From positions 1-64,000 of the forward strand of contig NZ_WFLI01000025.1 of NCBI RefSeq assembly GCF_009208555.1: a stretch of DNA of 64,000 nt, given 5' to 3'. Numbering within the stretch: position 1 is the stretch's first letter; each line of letters opens with the position of its first letter. This DNA comes from Janthinobacterium violaceinigrum. Its GTDB lineage: Bacteria; Pseudomonadota; Gammaproteobacteria; Burkholderiales; Burkholderiaceae_D. Both the position numbers and the translations under genes were made by a program. The notes beneath the pieces are model-generated. The model saw only the letters and a list, made by a program, of their open reading frames with translations. It did not search any database and was not told where the DNA came from. Positions 8,605-21,267 of this stretch are shown here, piece after piece.

Positions 8605-9069
8605 TTAGTGCAATAAGCGCGGCGGGAGGTCTTCGTCGTCGACAAACAGGTCGTCGAACATCAGGGCATCCGGTTCCTTGCCCTGGCTCCACAGCAGCAT
8701 CAGCACGATGACTTTCAGCTTGCCCAGCGAAACGGGCGCCTCGTCGAGGGCCAGCGCCCGCTCGATGACGATTTCGCGCTGCAGCGGCGACAGCACCTTG
8801 GCGCTTTCCAGAAACTGGATGAAACCGATGGCGGCCGTGCCCAGCACGTCGCTTTCCTGCTGCACATAGAAGCGCGTGCCCGTGGAACTGGCTGTCAGGG
8901 TCTGTTCGACGCCGGCCATGGCGTTCAAGTCCGTCAGCCACACGAGGGCTTCGGAAATCTCCACGTCGTCGAAACCGACGGCCGACAGTTTGCGCGCCAG
9001 CACTGCCGGCTCGGGGCAGGCATCGGGGCGATAGTAAGTCTCGTAGAGGTACACCAGGATATCGAACAT
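8605..9069 (-). CDS. smg: Smg protein, DUF494 family
   Basis: A 154-residue protein of the Smg/DUF494 family (PF04361), starting MFDILVYLYETYY and ending DDEDLPPRLLH. It is acidic and helical, with typical blocks EPAVLARKLSAVGFDDVEI, GFIQFLESAKVLSP and LKVIVLMLLWSQ. Its molecular function is not established. It is conserved beside dprA, def and fmt in beta- and gammaproteobacteria, and here lies 94 bases downstream of dprA in the same direction. Length and start agree with the family. Confidence 0.93.
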   Translation of the reverse strand: MFDILVYLYETYYRPDACPEPAVLARKLSAVGFDDVEISEALVWLTDLNAMAGVEQTLTASSTGTRFYVQQESDVLGTAAIGFIQFLESAKVLSPLQREIVIERALALDEAPVSLGKLKVIVLMLLWSQGKEPDALMFDDLFVDDEDLPPRLLH

Positions 9070-9163
9070 GGCTCTACTCTATCAGCTAAGTTCGCTGCGG
9101 CACAAGGGTGCGCGCCGACAAAGCGGCCCCGTGCGGCAAGGCCGCCACACAAGTGACAAGCTG

Positions 9164-10270
9164 TCATTTGCAGCGTTGAAACAGTCCTCCCGGCAAGCGT
9201 TCCACCCGGCCCGCCAGCTCCAGCGCCAGCAATTCACCCATCAGCACGCCCATGGCCAGGCCGCTGCGCGCGGCCAGGGTATCGGCATCGTGGGGATCGT
9301 GGCCCAGCACGGCCAGCAGCGGCGTGTCCACGGGCGCCGCGTCGTCGGGCCGCGCCGCCGGCATGCCCAGCCAGGACAATTCCTGCAGCACGTCGTCGGC
9401 CGACTCGACCAGCTTGGCGCCCTGCTTGATGAGCGCATGGCAACCCTTGGCCAGGGTGGCATGGATGGAGCCGGGCAAGGCGTACACGTCGCGGCCCTGC
9501 TCGCCCGCCAGGCGCGCCGTGATCAGCGAGCCCGATTGCGCGGCCGCCTCGATCACCAGCACGCCGCGCGCCAGGCCGCTGATCAGGCGGTTGCGGCGCG
9601 GAAAGTTAGCGGGCATGGCGGGCAAGCCCAGCGCGTACTCGCTGACGATGCAGCCTTGTTCGGCAATTCTTTGCGCCAGATCAAGATTGCGTCGTGGATA
9701 CACCAAATCGGCGCCCGTGCCGATCACGGCCACGGTGCCGCCCGCGCCCCGCAAGCCGCCCTCGTGCGCGTGCGTGTCGATGCCCAGCGCCAGCCCGGAA
9801 ATGATGGTCACGCCTGCCCCGCTGAGGGTGTGCGCGAACGCGGCCGCATTCTGCATGCCTTGCGCGCTGGCATTGCGGCTGCCGACGATGGCCACGCCGG
9901 GCCGCGACAGCAGTTCGGCCCGCCCCCGCACATATAACAAGAGCGGCGGATCGGCAATTTCCAGCAGCAGGGGCGGATATCCGGCATCGGCCAGGGTCAG
10001 CACGGCATTGCCGGGCCGCTGCAGCCACTGCAGGGTAAGTTCCAGCTGGCTGTTGGCGACGGGCCTGGGCGGCTGCGCGATCAGGCGCGCCACGCTGGCC
10101 GGCACCACCTCGCGCAAGGCGTCGAACGGGGCGGAGAAGATGTGCGGCGGCAAGCCGAAGCGGGCCAGCAAGGCGCGCGCCGCCACGGGCCCCACGCCGG
10201 GCACATGCTGCAGGCGCAGCCAGCCCGCCAGCTCCGTGGCCGTGTCTGCCGTCGTTGCAATTGCATGCAT
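9164..10270 (-). CDS. dprA: DNA-processing protein DprA
   Basis: A 368-residue DprA (Smf), which binds incoming single-stranded DNA and loads RecA during natural transformation. An N-terminal helix-hairpin-helix-like region (LRLQHVPGVGPVAARALLAR) precedes the Rossmann-like core with GVAIVGSRNAS, GLALGIDTHAH, GTGADLVYPRRN, FPRRNRLISGLA and the QSGSLITARLAGEQGR block. A C-terminal winged-helix segment of about 60 residues follows. ATG 10270 has GAGG upstream. Further in-frame sequence above it gives arginine-rich non-family residues and was left out. It heads the dprA-smg-topB set and is divergent from def-fmt. Confidence 0.95.
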   Translation of the reverse strand: MHAIATTADTATELAGWLRLQHVPGVGPVAARALLARFGLPPHIFSAPFDALREVVPASVARLIAQPPRPVANSQLELTLQWLQRPGNAVLTLADAGYPPLLLEIADPPLLLYVRGRAELLSRPGVAIVGSRNASAQGMQNAAAFAHTLSGAGVTIISGLALGIDTHAHEGGLRGAGGTVAVIGTGADLVYPRRNLDLAQRIAEQGCIVSEYALGLPAMPANFPRRNRLISGLARGVLVIEAAAQSGSLITARLAGEQGRDVYALPGSIHATLAKGCHALIKQGAKLVESADDVLQELSWLGMPAARPDDAAPVDTPLLAVLGHDPHDADTLAARSGLAMGVLMGELLALELAGRVERLPGGLFQRCK

Positions 10271-10582
10271 GACAACCTCGCTATGAACTGTGCTCCCCCA
10301 TGCTAGCGCCATGGCGCGCGCGCGATGCCGACGCGCGCAAGGATGCGTGCCATGGCGGGGCAAAACGGCCCCGCATCCACAGGGCCATGGGCGTCTGTGA
10401 TAAAATTTCCCTTTGCAGCAGACAAATCGACGCACTGGCAAACGCATCTGCCGCGCCGTTGCGCCGCACGCACCCAACCGTAGCGTACGCACACTCAATA
10501 ACAATCCGCCATGCCATCGCGCGCATGGCCCAGGCATGAATTATCCGGCGCACCGGCGCCCACCTTAACCAGTCGAATCCGT
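10271..10582. other. Divergent intergenic region dprA / def
   Basis: There are 312 bases without a supported gene. TAAAAT at 10401-10406 is a possible -10 for def, but no good -35 lies in front of it. Several overlapping short reading frames occur on both strands; none has family-like sequence or a good ribosome site. Confidence 0.5.
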
Positions 10583-11125
10583 ATGTCCATATTAAATATC
10601 CTGCGTTACCCCGATCCTCGCCTGCACACGGTCGCCAAGCCCGTCGCGGAATTTGACGAGCGCCTGCAAACCCTGATCGACGACATGGCCGAAACCATGT
10701 ACGACGCCCCGGGCGTCGGCCTGGCCGCGTCGCAGGTGGACGAGCATATCCAGATGATGGTGATCGACATCACCGAAGAGAAAAACCAGCTGCAAGTGTT
10801 CATCAACCCGGAAATCACCTGGGCCAGCGAAGAAAAGCAGGTCTACGACGAAGGCTGTTTGTCCGTGCCCGGCGTCTACGATGGCGTCGAGCGCCCGGCC
10901 CGCATCAAGGTGCGCGCGCTGGACCGCCACGGCAAGCAGTTCGAACTGGAAGCCGATGGCTTGCTGGCCGTCTGCATCCAGCATGAGATGGATCATTTGC
11001 TGGGCAAGGTATTCGTCGAATACCTGTCGCCGCTCAAGCGCAACCGCATCAAGACCAAGATGATCAAGGAAATCCGTGGTCTCGAACGCGAAGCGAGCCT
11101 GCGCGCGCAGAATCGCCGCTTCTAA
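10583..11125 (+). CDS. def: Peptide deformylase
   Basis: A 180-residue iron/zinc hydrolase that removes the formyl group from nascent proteins. All three signature motifs are present: GVGLAASQV (44-52), EGCLSVPG with the metal-binding Cys92, and HEMDH (His133, Glu134, His137). ATG 10583 gives the canonical N-terminus MSILNILRYPDPRL. It precedes fmt by 94 bases, the classic def-fmt pair: Fmt adds the formyl group to initiator tRNA and Def removes it later. Confidence 0.97.
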   Translation: MSILNILRYPDPRLHTVAKPVAEFDERLQTLIDDMAETMYDAPGVGLAASQVDEHIQMMVIDITEEKNQLQVFINPEITWASEEKQVYDEGCLSVPGVYDGVERPARIKVRALDRHGKQFELEADGLLAVCIQHEMDHLLGKVFVEYLSPLKRNRIKTKMIKEIRGLEREASLRAQNRRF

Positions 11126-11219
11126 TCCGCTTTTGCCGCTGTGCTGATAGACTGACCGTAACACCCTGCCAGCCTGGCGCCTCCGGCGCGGGCCTGCGCA
11201 CCTCACGTCAAGGAACCAT

Positions 11220-12176
11220 ATGAAAGTGATCTTCGCAGGCACGCCTGAATTTGCCGCCACGGCCCTGAAAGACTTGCACGAAGCGGGCTTCGAGATTCCG
11301 CTGGTGCTGACCCAGCCCGACCGCCCTGCCGGACGGGGCATGCAGATGCACGCCTCGGCCGTCAAGCAATACGCGCAGCAACACGGCATCGAAGTGCTGC
11401 AGCCGCTGTCCTTGCGCATGGACAGCAAGGATCCCCAGCGCGCCGCGGAAGCAAAGGCAGCCCACGAGCGCCTGCTGGCCACCGATTACGACGTGATGGT
11501 CGTGGCCGCCTACGGCTTGATCTTGCCGCGCAGCACGCTCGACATCAAACCCTGCATCAATATCCACGGTTCCTTGCTGCCGCGCTGGCGCGGCGCCGCG
11601 CCCATCCACCGCGCCATCGAAGCCGGCGACGATGAAACGGGCGTGACCATCATGCAGATGGAAGAAGGCCTCGATACGGGCCCCATGCTGGCCATCGAGC
11701 GCACGCCCATCGAAGCGGGCGATTCCACGGCCAGCCTGCACGACAAGCTGGCCAGACTGGGCGGCAAGATGATCGTCGAGACCCTGCGCAAGATGCAGCA
11801 GCAGCCGCTGGAAGCCGTGCCCCAGCCGGAAGCGGGCGTGACCTACGCGGCCAAAATCGCCAAGGAAGAGGCAGCACTCGATTTCAGTCTGCCGGCCCTG
11901 GAGCTGGGCTTGAAGATCCGCGCCTTTAATCCGTTTCCCGGCGCCTGCGGCCAGGTCGATGGCATCACCATCAAGATCTGGGCCGCCGACGTGCTCGAGG
12001 CGGATAGCAAGGAAGCGCCGGGCCAGGTACTGGCGGCCGACGCCCAGCACGGCATCGTCGTCGCTTGCGGCAACGGCTCCCTGCGCCTGACGGAACTGCA
12101 AAAACCGGGCGGCAAGCGCCTGCCCGCGGCCGAATTCATCAAGGGTTTCCCCCTCGAAGGCAAGCGCTTCGTTTAA
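11220..12176 (+). CDS. fmt: Methionyl-tRNA formyltransferase
   Basis: A 318-residue enzyme that formylates Met-tRNAfMet with 10-formyltetrahydrofolate. The N-terminal domain begins MKVIFAGTPEFAA and holds the catalytic NIHGSLLPRWRGAAP block (Asn114, His116) and GDDETGVTIM. The C-terminal OB-like domain includes IRAFNPFPGAC and ends VKRF-type (EGKRFV). AAGGAACC precedes the ATG. It is co-directional with def and followed by a strong terminator. Confidence 0.97.
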   Translation: MKVIFAGTPEFAATALKDLHEAGFEIPLVLTQPDRPAGRGMQMHASAVKQYAQQHGIEVLQPLSLRMDSKDPQRAAEAKAAHERLLATDYDVMVVAAYGLILPRSTLDIKPCINIHGSLLPRWRGAAPIHRAIEAGDDETGVTIMQMEEGLDTGPMLAIERTPIEAGDSTASLHDKLARLGGKMIVETLRKMQQQPLEAVPQPEAGVTYAAKIAKEEAALDFSLPALELGLKIRAFNPFPGACGQVDGITIKIWAADVLEADSKEAPGQVLAADAQHGIVVACGNGSLRLTELQKPGGKRLPAAEFIKGFPLEGKRFV

Positions 12177-12244
12177 GCAGGCCATCGCTGCCCGCGGCAA
12201 GGGCAGTACCTGGCGCACACAGCATCTGTACGTATTGCGCACAT

Positions 12245-12276
12245 AAAAAAAGGCTTGCCGCGGCAAGCCTTTTTTG
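12245..12276. terminator. Bidirectional intrinsic terminator after fmt
   Basis: A perfect 10-bp stem AGGCTTGCCG / CGGCAAGCCT (12251-12270) is flanked by an A-run before and a T-run after. It ends fmt on the plus strand and the converging metalloprotease gene on the minus strand. Confidence 0.92.
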
Positions 12277-12292
12277 CATCCAGCCGTAGCGC

Positions 12293-14767
12293 TTAGCGGC
12301 GCTGCACCTTCATCAGGCGTCCGCCCACGGACGACGACAGGCTGACTTCGAAACGCCCGCCGGCCGGCAAGGCGCTCACGTCGACGTTGGCTTTGCCACC
12401 CGTCAAGTCGCTGGCGACCACCGTCTTGCGGCCATCGGCCGCCACGTGCAGCACGGCCGCATACGGTTCCGCCTCGGCATTCCAGACCAGCGCCAGCTTG
12501 CCGCCGCTTTGCGTCGCATCAAACGTGGCATCGTTGGCGGCGGCCTTGCTGCGGCGCGCCGGGCGCTCCAGCTTGGCTAAAGCCTTACCATTTGCCAACA
12601 CTTGCACATCGCTGATTTCGCCCGGGTTGGCGAAGCTGACGCGGAAGTGGCTCATGGCGTTGCCGCCATGGTCGGCCACGGAGACGCCATCGAAGGGCAA
12701 GTCGATAGTCGCTCCGGACGCCGTCAGGATCCGCAGGGTGTACGCATGGCCGCTGCCGCTGGCAGCGGTGCCGATGCGCGCCGACGAGGCAACGGCCGGG
12801 CGCAGGGCCACGCCGCCTGGCGTGATGCGGCCGGAAATGGTCAGATAGCCATTCTCGGCCACGGACATGCTGGCGGCCAGCACATTGCTGCCCGCAGGCT
12901 GCGTGCTGCGTTTTTCCAGGAATTGCTGCACCCGCGCATAGCTGTAGTCGGAGAACCAGGCGCCGCTGCAATAGCTCATCACGTCCTTCATCGGCGTGCT
13001 GCCATACACAGCCTTGCTCAGCTGGCCGATGCTGCCCGCATAGCTGCTGTTGTACAGCGGTTGCGGGCCCAGGTCGCCATTCGCATACGGATAGTCGGTG
13101 GCTGCGCCAGCCGGGCCGCCGCAGGCGACGTGCTGCAGCGAGTGGTTGTGGCCCAGCTCATGCACGAGCGTGGTCAGCCATTCAGGCCAGCTATTGCCGA
13201 ACGGATCGACGGAGGCAATGCTGTTGAACCGGGCGTCCAGGCCGATGGCCGACGTGAAGTCGCTGCCGCTGCTGCGCCCGTTGATGTAGGCCAGGCCGGC
13301 GGCGCGCGTGGAAGACATTTTCGGCACGAAACCATAATAGTAGGCGCCGCTGTCTTCCAGCGCGCGCTTGCTTTCCAGCTTGCTCAGGGTATCGCTCCAC
13401 CAGCTGTCGGCCGTGCTGCTGCCAGGCATGCTCAGCGCAGCGCGCGTGGTGATGCTGATGTTTTCCGTCGCATACGGATACACGCGCAGCAGCGCAGCAC
13501 GGATCAGCTCGGCGTCAGGCAGTTGCGCCACGCCATCATCGGTGCTCAGCGGTACCAGCACCAGGCGAATCTTGGCCAGGCTGGCCACCGTGGGCGCCGC
13601 TTCCTGGCTCACTTGCACGCCATCATTGCCCACGGCCGTCACGCGCACGCGCACGCCGGGCAAGATCCAGCCGGACGGCAGGACGGCACTGAAATTGCCG
13701 CTGAAACTGTCATTGTTCTTCGTCGTCGGCAAGAGTGCCGGCCCCGTCATGGTGATGCTGCCCAGGTTGCTGCCATTGGCGGCGGTCGCGTTCAGGATGA
13801 CGGCCGGACTGGCCTGGCCCGCCTGCGCGGCCAGCACGGCCACGCGCACGGCGGCCGGCTTGCCGCGCGTCAGGCGCAAGGCCGTATCGCTGGCGTTCAA
13901 GTTCAGTACTTGCGCGAAATCAATGCTGCCCAGGGTAAAGGCCGATACCGTGCCGGCATTGACGGCGACGCGCGCAGCGGCCGACAGCATCACGTTGCCC
14001 GTTGCCGAGGCTGGCGCCGACAGCAGCAGCTGGCTGGCGCTGGCGCTGACGATGGTGGCTGGCGTACTGCCCACCGACGCCGAGCTGACCTGGTCGAGAT
14101 TGCTGCCCTGCACCGTCACCGACAAGGTCGCGCCGTTGACGGCCGACGTGATCGACGTCACCGCCACGCTGGCCAGGACCGTGTACGTATCGCTGCTGAT
14201 CACATCGTTATAGGGACCGCGCACCGTCAGCGGCCCCGTTGCCGCACCCAGTGGCACCACCACGGTCACGCTGCTGGCCGTCTGGCTTTGCGGCGTCGCC
14301 GCCGCGCCATTGCCAAACTGCACGGCCGTCACGGCGCCCATGCCGCCGCCCGCGAGCGTGACGCTGGAACCGACGCCGCCCGTCAAGGTCGCGACACTGC
14401 TGACGCTCAAGGGCAGGTACACATTCACGTTATAGCTGGTGGCCGCCGTGCCGCTGGCGCTGACCAGGCTCAAGGCGCCCTGGACGGGCACGCCAGGCAT
14501 GACCAGGGTAACGCTGCTGTCGCTGGCAGCGCTGGTGGCCACCGTCACGCCGCCCACCTGGAAGGCGGTGGCGCGGCTCAGATTCTTGCCCGTGAGCACC
14601 AGGCTGCCGCCCACGGCGACATTCGCCGCCGAGACGGCCGTTACGGCAGGCGTCAGGACCGTATCACCGGAGGTGGCCGCCACCACCGTATCGCCACCGC
14701 CTCCGCCACCACCGCACGCGGACAGGCCCAGCACGACAAACAATGCAACAAGCAGATGGTTTTTCAT
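12293..14767 (-). CDS. Surface lipoprotein metalloprotease (metzincin-like) with N-terminal Ig-like IPT/TIG repeats
   Basis: An 824-residue exported protein. It opens with a lipoprotein signal ending LSAC followed by seven Gly residues, a flexible tether typical of outer-membrane lipoproteins. Residues about 35-290 hold three imperfect repeats of roughly 80 residues with the IPT/TIG look (AVGGSLVLTGKNLSRATAF, GGVGSSVTLAGGGMGAVTAV, NGATLSVTVQGSNLDQVSSA). The protease motif HELGHNHSLQH is at 536-546 (ligands His536, His540, His546, catalytic Glu537), with a likely Met-turn at DVMSYC. The usual Gly of HExxHxxGxxH is Ser543. A Cys-containing insert separates the two motifs and a beta-rich domain follows. 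The general layout resembles M66-like proteases, but the exact family is uncertain. ATG 14767 was chosen over an upstream in-frame TTG. Confidence 0.82.
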   Translation of the reverse strand: MKNHLLVALFVVLGLSACGGGGGGGDTVVAATSGDTVLTPAVTAVSAANVAVGGSLVLTGKNLSRATAFQVGGVTVATSAASDSSVTLVMPGVPVQGALSLVSASGTAATSYNVNVYLPLSVSSVATLTGGVGSSVTLAGGGMGAVTAVQFGNGAAATPQSQTASSVTVVVPLGAATGPLTVRGPYNDVISSDTYTVLASVAVTSITSAVNGATLSVTVQGSNLDQVSSASVGSTPATIVSASASQLLLSAPASATGNVMLSAAARVAVNAGTVSAFTLGSIDFAQVLNLNASDTALRLTRGKPAAVRVAVLAAQAGQASPAVILNATAANGSNLGSITMTGPALLPTTKNNDSFSGNFSAVLPSGWILPGVRVRVTAVGNDGVQVSQEAAPTVASLAKIRLVLVPLSTDDGVAQLPDAELIRAALLRVYPYATENISITTRAALSMPGSSTADSWWSDTLSKLESKRALEDSGAYYYGFVPKMSSTRAAGLAYINGRSSGSDFTSAIGLDARFNSIASVDPFGNSWPEWLTTLVHELGHNHSLQHVACGGPAGAATDYPYANGDLGPQPLYNSSYAGSIGQLSKAVYGSTPMKDVMSYCSGAWFSDYSYARVQQFLEKRSTQPAGSNVLAASMSVAENGYLTISGRITPGGVALRPAVASSARIGTAASGSGHAYTLRILTASGATIDLPFDGVSVADHGGNAMSHFRVSFANPGEISDVQVLANGKALAKLERPARRSKAAANDATFDATQSGGKLALVWNAEAEPYAAVLHVAADGRKTVVASDLTGGKANVDVSALPAGGRFEVSLSSSVGGRLMKVQRR

Positions 14768-15420
14768 GGCTGGCAACCATGTTGATGCAGCGCGATGCAG
14801 GGGAGGACACGAGAGAAATGTGACATATCGGTGACTTTTGGTGAGAATTTAATTTCAAGGAACCAATATTATCGGTTAATTCGATTCCCGAAGACAACTA
14901 TTAATGCTTTTGATTCAATTGGTTTTGATAATAATTAAAGTATCTGCTTGGCAAACTTTATTTTTAGCATTACCGGTTTCATTCTGTATTGCTGTAAATC
15001 AAAATTATTTTCCTTTGCAGCTATTGCCATTCCATTCATGAAAAATAATTGAGACAGAGATAAATAATGTGGAAATTTTTCCACAGCCTAGACGCCATGC
15101 CGTCTTGCCAACTTTATCGGAAGAATTAACATTTTGAGTAAGATTTTCAGGAATGTAATTTACGGAAGGGGCCGGGCAGCCGCCGCCGCCGGGCTGGCCG
15201 TGACGGCCTTGTGTTGCGCGAAACAACGCAGACTGGCCTGGGGGCCGCTTTTGCTTAAAACCAAAGCAGCCTGATGCCGTATAATTTTAGGCCCGGTGAA
15301 ATCAGGCGATTGCCACCTTCTGCCCGCCCTACCCGGCCGGCACTCTCCGTCCGCTGATCAAGCTGACCCGCAACCGCCTGGCCACCGCGCCGCCGCCCGT
15401 TTGCCTATTGAAAGCATGAA
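14768..15420. other. AT-rich divergent intergenic region, metalloprotease / metH
   Basis: There are 653 bases with no supported gene. About 14830-15160 is markedly AT-rich against a GC-rich genome. It contains a near-perfect 17-base palindrome at 14861-14877 (AACCAATATTATCGGTT), a plausible operator for the protease gene, and a 14-base palindrome TGGAAATTTTTCCA at 15070-15083. A 73-codon minus-strand frame at 15005-15226 has no family resemblance. The 3' part returns to high GC and holds the metH leader. I looked for an SAH or cobalamin riboswitch before metH and did not recognise one. Confidence 0.6.
15280..15285 (+). promoter_or_regulatory. Candidate -10 element for metH
   Basis: A perfect TATAAT lies about 135 bases before the metH start in an otherwise GC-rich stretch. 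No good -35 sits 16-18 bases upstream, so it may depend on an activator. The long leader that would result is unexplained. Confidence 0.5.
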
Positions 15421-19215
<3,795 letters not shown>

Positions 19216-19330
19216 TCCAGGTACACGGCGCGCGGAACTTATCGCGCGCCGCAGCGCACTAACGCAGTATGCCGGTCGGCATGCTGCATGCCCGCTCCGG
19301 CCCGTTTCCCAACTGGCAAGGAGGTAATAT

Positions 19331-19702
19331 ATGGCAACCAATTTCAAACTGAAACGCTGGCAAGATCAAGTGATCCTGCTGCTGGGCCTGTGGCTGCTCG
19401 TCTCGCCCTGGGCCTTTTCCTATCCCGAAGGCTCGCCGCAGATGATCAATGCCTTCGTCTCGGGCCTGGTGATCGCCATCCTGGCCGCCTTCGACCTGTA
19501 CAAGACGTATTTCTGGGCCGTCGTCGTCAACCTGCTGGTGGGCGTCTGGGTCGCCGCCTCGCCGTGGGTCCTGCGGCTGGCCGAACAGCGCGTCGTCATG
19601 TGGAACGAGCTGATCGTCGGCATCGCCGTCGCCGTCCTGGCCCTGTGGGAACTGCGCACCGACCCCGAGCTGCACAAGCACTGGCCCGGCGCGGCCGCCT
19701 AG
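19331..19702 (+). CDS. SPW repeat membrane protein
   Basis: A 123-residue membrane protein with two copies of the SPW repeat (LLVSPWAFSY near residue 25 and AASPWVLRL near 77), each within a helix pair, giving about four transmembrane segments. The family (PF03779) has no known biochemical role. A very strong Shine-Dalgarno, AAGGAGGT at 19318-19325, fixes ATG 19331 as the start and suggests high translation. It is a single gene with a terminator right behind it. Confidence 0.9.
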   Translation: MATNFKLKRWQDQVILLLGLWLLVSPWAFSYPEGSPQMINAFVSGLVIAILAAFDLYKTYFWAVVVNLLVGVWVAASPWVLRLAEQRVVMWNELIVGIAVAVLALWELRTDPELHKHWPGAAA

Positions 19703-19715
19703 CGGCGTAAAAAAA

Positions 19716-19747
19716 CCCTGCCACGGCGACGCCGTGCAGGGCTCTTT
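19716..19747 (+). terminator. Intrinsic terminator after the SPW gene
   Basis: A stem CCCTGCCACGGC / GCCGTGCAGGG with one bulged base and a GAC loop is followed by CTCTTTT. An A-run precedes it, so it may also work in the other direction. Confidence 0.8.
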
Positions 19748-19759
19748 TAGATAAATCGG

Positions 19760-19853
19760 GTAGGTCGGATTAGCGCTTGCGCGCAATCCGACAACACCTG
19801 TTACCGCCTACAGTATTGTCGGATTACGGCCCTTCGGGCCTAATCCGACCTAC
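19760..19853. repeat. REP/BIME-type palindrome pair
   Basis: Two hairpins stand side by side. The first is GTCGGATTAGCGC...GCGCAATCCGAC (19764-19792), the second GTCGGATTACGGCCC...GGGCCTAATCCGAC (19818-19849). Their outer arms also form one long inverted repeat, GTAGGTCGGATTAG (19760) with CTAATCCGACCTAC (19840-19853). This is the architecture of REP sequences paired as a BIME, which are mobilised by RAYT (REP-associated tyrosine) transposases. No RAYT gene is in the window. Its edge overlaps the stop codon of the next gene. Confidence 0.85.
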
Positions 19854-21130
19854 AGCGCGTATCGTACTACGTTGTCGCTCCACTCATAGGCGGCCATTTC
19901 CAGCTCCACCAGGTCGTCCGGCGACATGGCCAGGTCGCGCAAGGTGGGCACGATCTCGCCTTCCATGTCTTCGATGCGCTCGATGCATTCGGCCAGGCGC
20001 AGCAGGTCGCCATAGAAGCCTTCGCGCGACAGCAGCGCTTCGGCCACTTCGTCGATCACTTCGATCTGGCCGAGGATTTCCGACATGGGCACGCCGAACA
20101 GCGTATCCATCAGGGACATGATGCCGACGGTAAACGCGATATCGGCCGAATGGGCGTGGTTCGGGCGCAGTTTATGCGCGAGCAATTCCAGCAAACGACC
20201 GCGCGTGGTAGCCAGCATCAGCAGCGGCGTCATGCTATGGCCGCGCTTGCTTGGTTCCGCATACAGCATGATTTGCAGCCAGCGCTGCAATTGGCGGCGG
20301 CCCAGCACGGTCACGGCCTGGCTCAGCGAATCGATGCGCTGGCGCGCGCCCACGGCCGGCGTATTGACCAGGCGCAACAGGTTCAGGGCCAGCGACACGT
20401 CGCGCTTGATGGCGCGCTCGATATCCATGTTGTCGGCGTCCGACGTCACCAGGGTCATCAGTTCCATGACGGCCAGTTGCGACGGCGACAGCTTCTTGCC
20501 CGTCATGATGGCAGGCTTGGCAAAGTAATAGCCCTGGAAGTAGTCGAAGCCCAGGTCCAGGCCCGACTTGAATTCTTCGCGCGTCTCGACCTTCTCCGCC
20601 ACCAGTTTCTTGTTTTCCTGCTTGAAACGGGGCGCCAGCGCTGCCAGCACTTTCGGGTCGACCGTGCTCATGTCCATCTTGACATATTGCACCAGTGGCA
20701 ACAGCTCCTGCACTTGCGACGTGTCGGACACCACGTTTTCCAGCGCGAAGGTGAAGCCGTGGCCCACCAGCTCGCTGATGCGTGCGCGCACTTCCGGCGT
20801 GACGGGCATCGATTCGACGATTTCCAGCACGACTTTTTCACGCGGCAGGAAAACGAAGATGTCGCTCATGATCACGTCGGCATCGACGTTGACGAAACCG
20901 AGCGCGTCGCCGATGACCTTTTCCATGCCCAGCTGGGAAGCGTGGGCAATCACGGACGCCGTGGCGGACAGGTCGCTGGTAATGTTGGCGGGACCGACCG
21001 GAGCGTTGCGGAATAGCAACTCATAGCCAAACAGGGCTTGATTGCGGTCAAGGATAGGTTGTCGCCCCAGATAGAACTCGCGCACGCGCAAGGGTTTCGG
21101 GGTGATGTCGTTGCTGGAAATATCGATCAT
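19850..21130 (-). CDS. EAL-HDOD signalling protein
   Basis: A 426-residue cytoplasmic protein with an N-terminal EAL domain (about residues 15-215) and a C-terminal HDOD domain (about 220-410). The EAL signature is degenerate: YELLFRN replaces EALVRW and the usual downstream metal-binding Asp/Glu set is not seen (VKMDMSTV, VAEKVETREEF remain). It therefore probably senses or binds c-di-GMP, or works as a scaffold, and does not cleave it; comparable HDOD-EAL proteins affect motility and biofilm. ATG 21130 has GAAGAG upstream; a longer frame above it lacks family sequence. The stop codon lies inside the adjacent REP element. Confidence 0.9.
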   Translation of the reverse strand: MIDISSNDITPKPLRVREFYLGRQPILDRNQALFGYELLFRNAPVGPANITSDLSATASVIAHASQLGMEKVIGDALGFVNVDADVIMSDIFVFLPREKVVLEIVESMPVTPEVRARISELVGHGFTFALENVVSDTSQVQELLPLVQYVKMDMSTVDPKVLAALAPRFKQENKKLVAEKVETREEFKSGLDLGFDYFQGYYFAKPAIMTGKKLSPSQLAVMELMTLVTSDADNMDIERAIKRDVSLALNLLRLVNTPAVGARQRIDSLSQAVTVLGRRQLQRWLQIMLYAEPSKRGHSMTPLLMLATTRGRLLELLAHKLRPNHAHSADIAFTVGIMSLMDTLFGVPMSEILGQIEVIDEVAEALLSREGFYGDLLRLAECIERIEDMEGEIVPTLRDLAMSPDDLVELEMAAYEWSDNVVRYAL

Positions 21131-21267
21131 TAACTCTTCATCAATCAGGTCGAGTGACACCGGCCGCGCGGCGCCCGCATCAAGGTTCACTATTGACAAT
21201 ACTTTAGCTGAATTTCGCCCGCGCTGTGGGTATTTTGGCAGCAATCACGCGTATTGTCGTCAACAAA

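Noticed and set aside
12602..14785. Plus-strand open frame of over 700 codons opposite the metalloprotease
   Set aside because: It is His/Arg/Gln-rich shadow sequence; the opposite strand encodes a signal peptide and an active-site motif.
15005..15226. 73-codon minus-strand frame in the AT-rich gap
   Set aside because: It has no ribosome site, no family likeness and mixed composition across a sharp GC change.
15286..15420. SAH or cobalamin riboswitch before metH
   Set aside because: The leader was read for the conserved cores of these classes and none was recognised; a covariance-model search (Infernal/Rfam) would decide.
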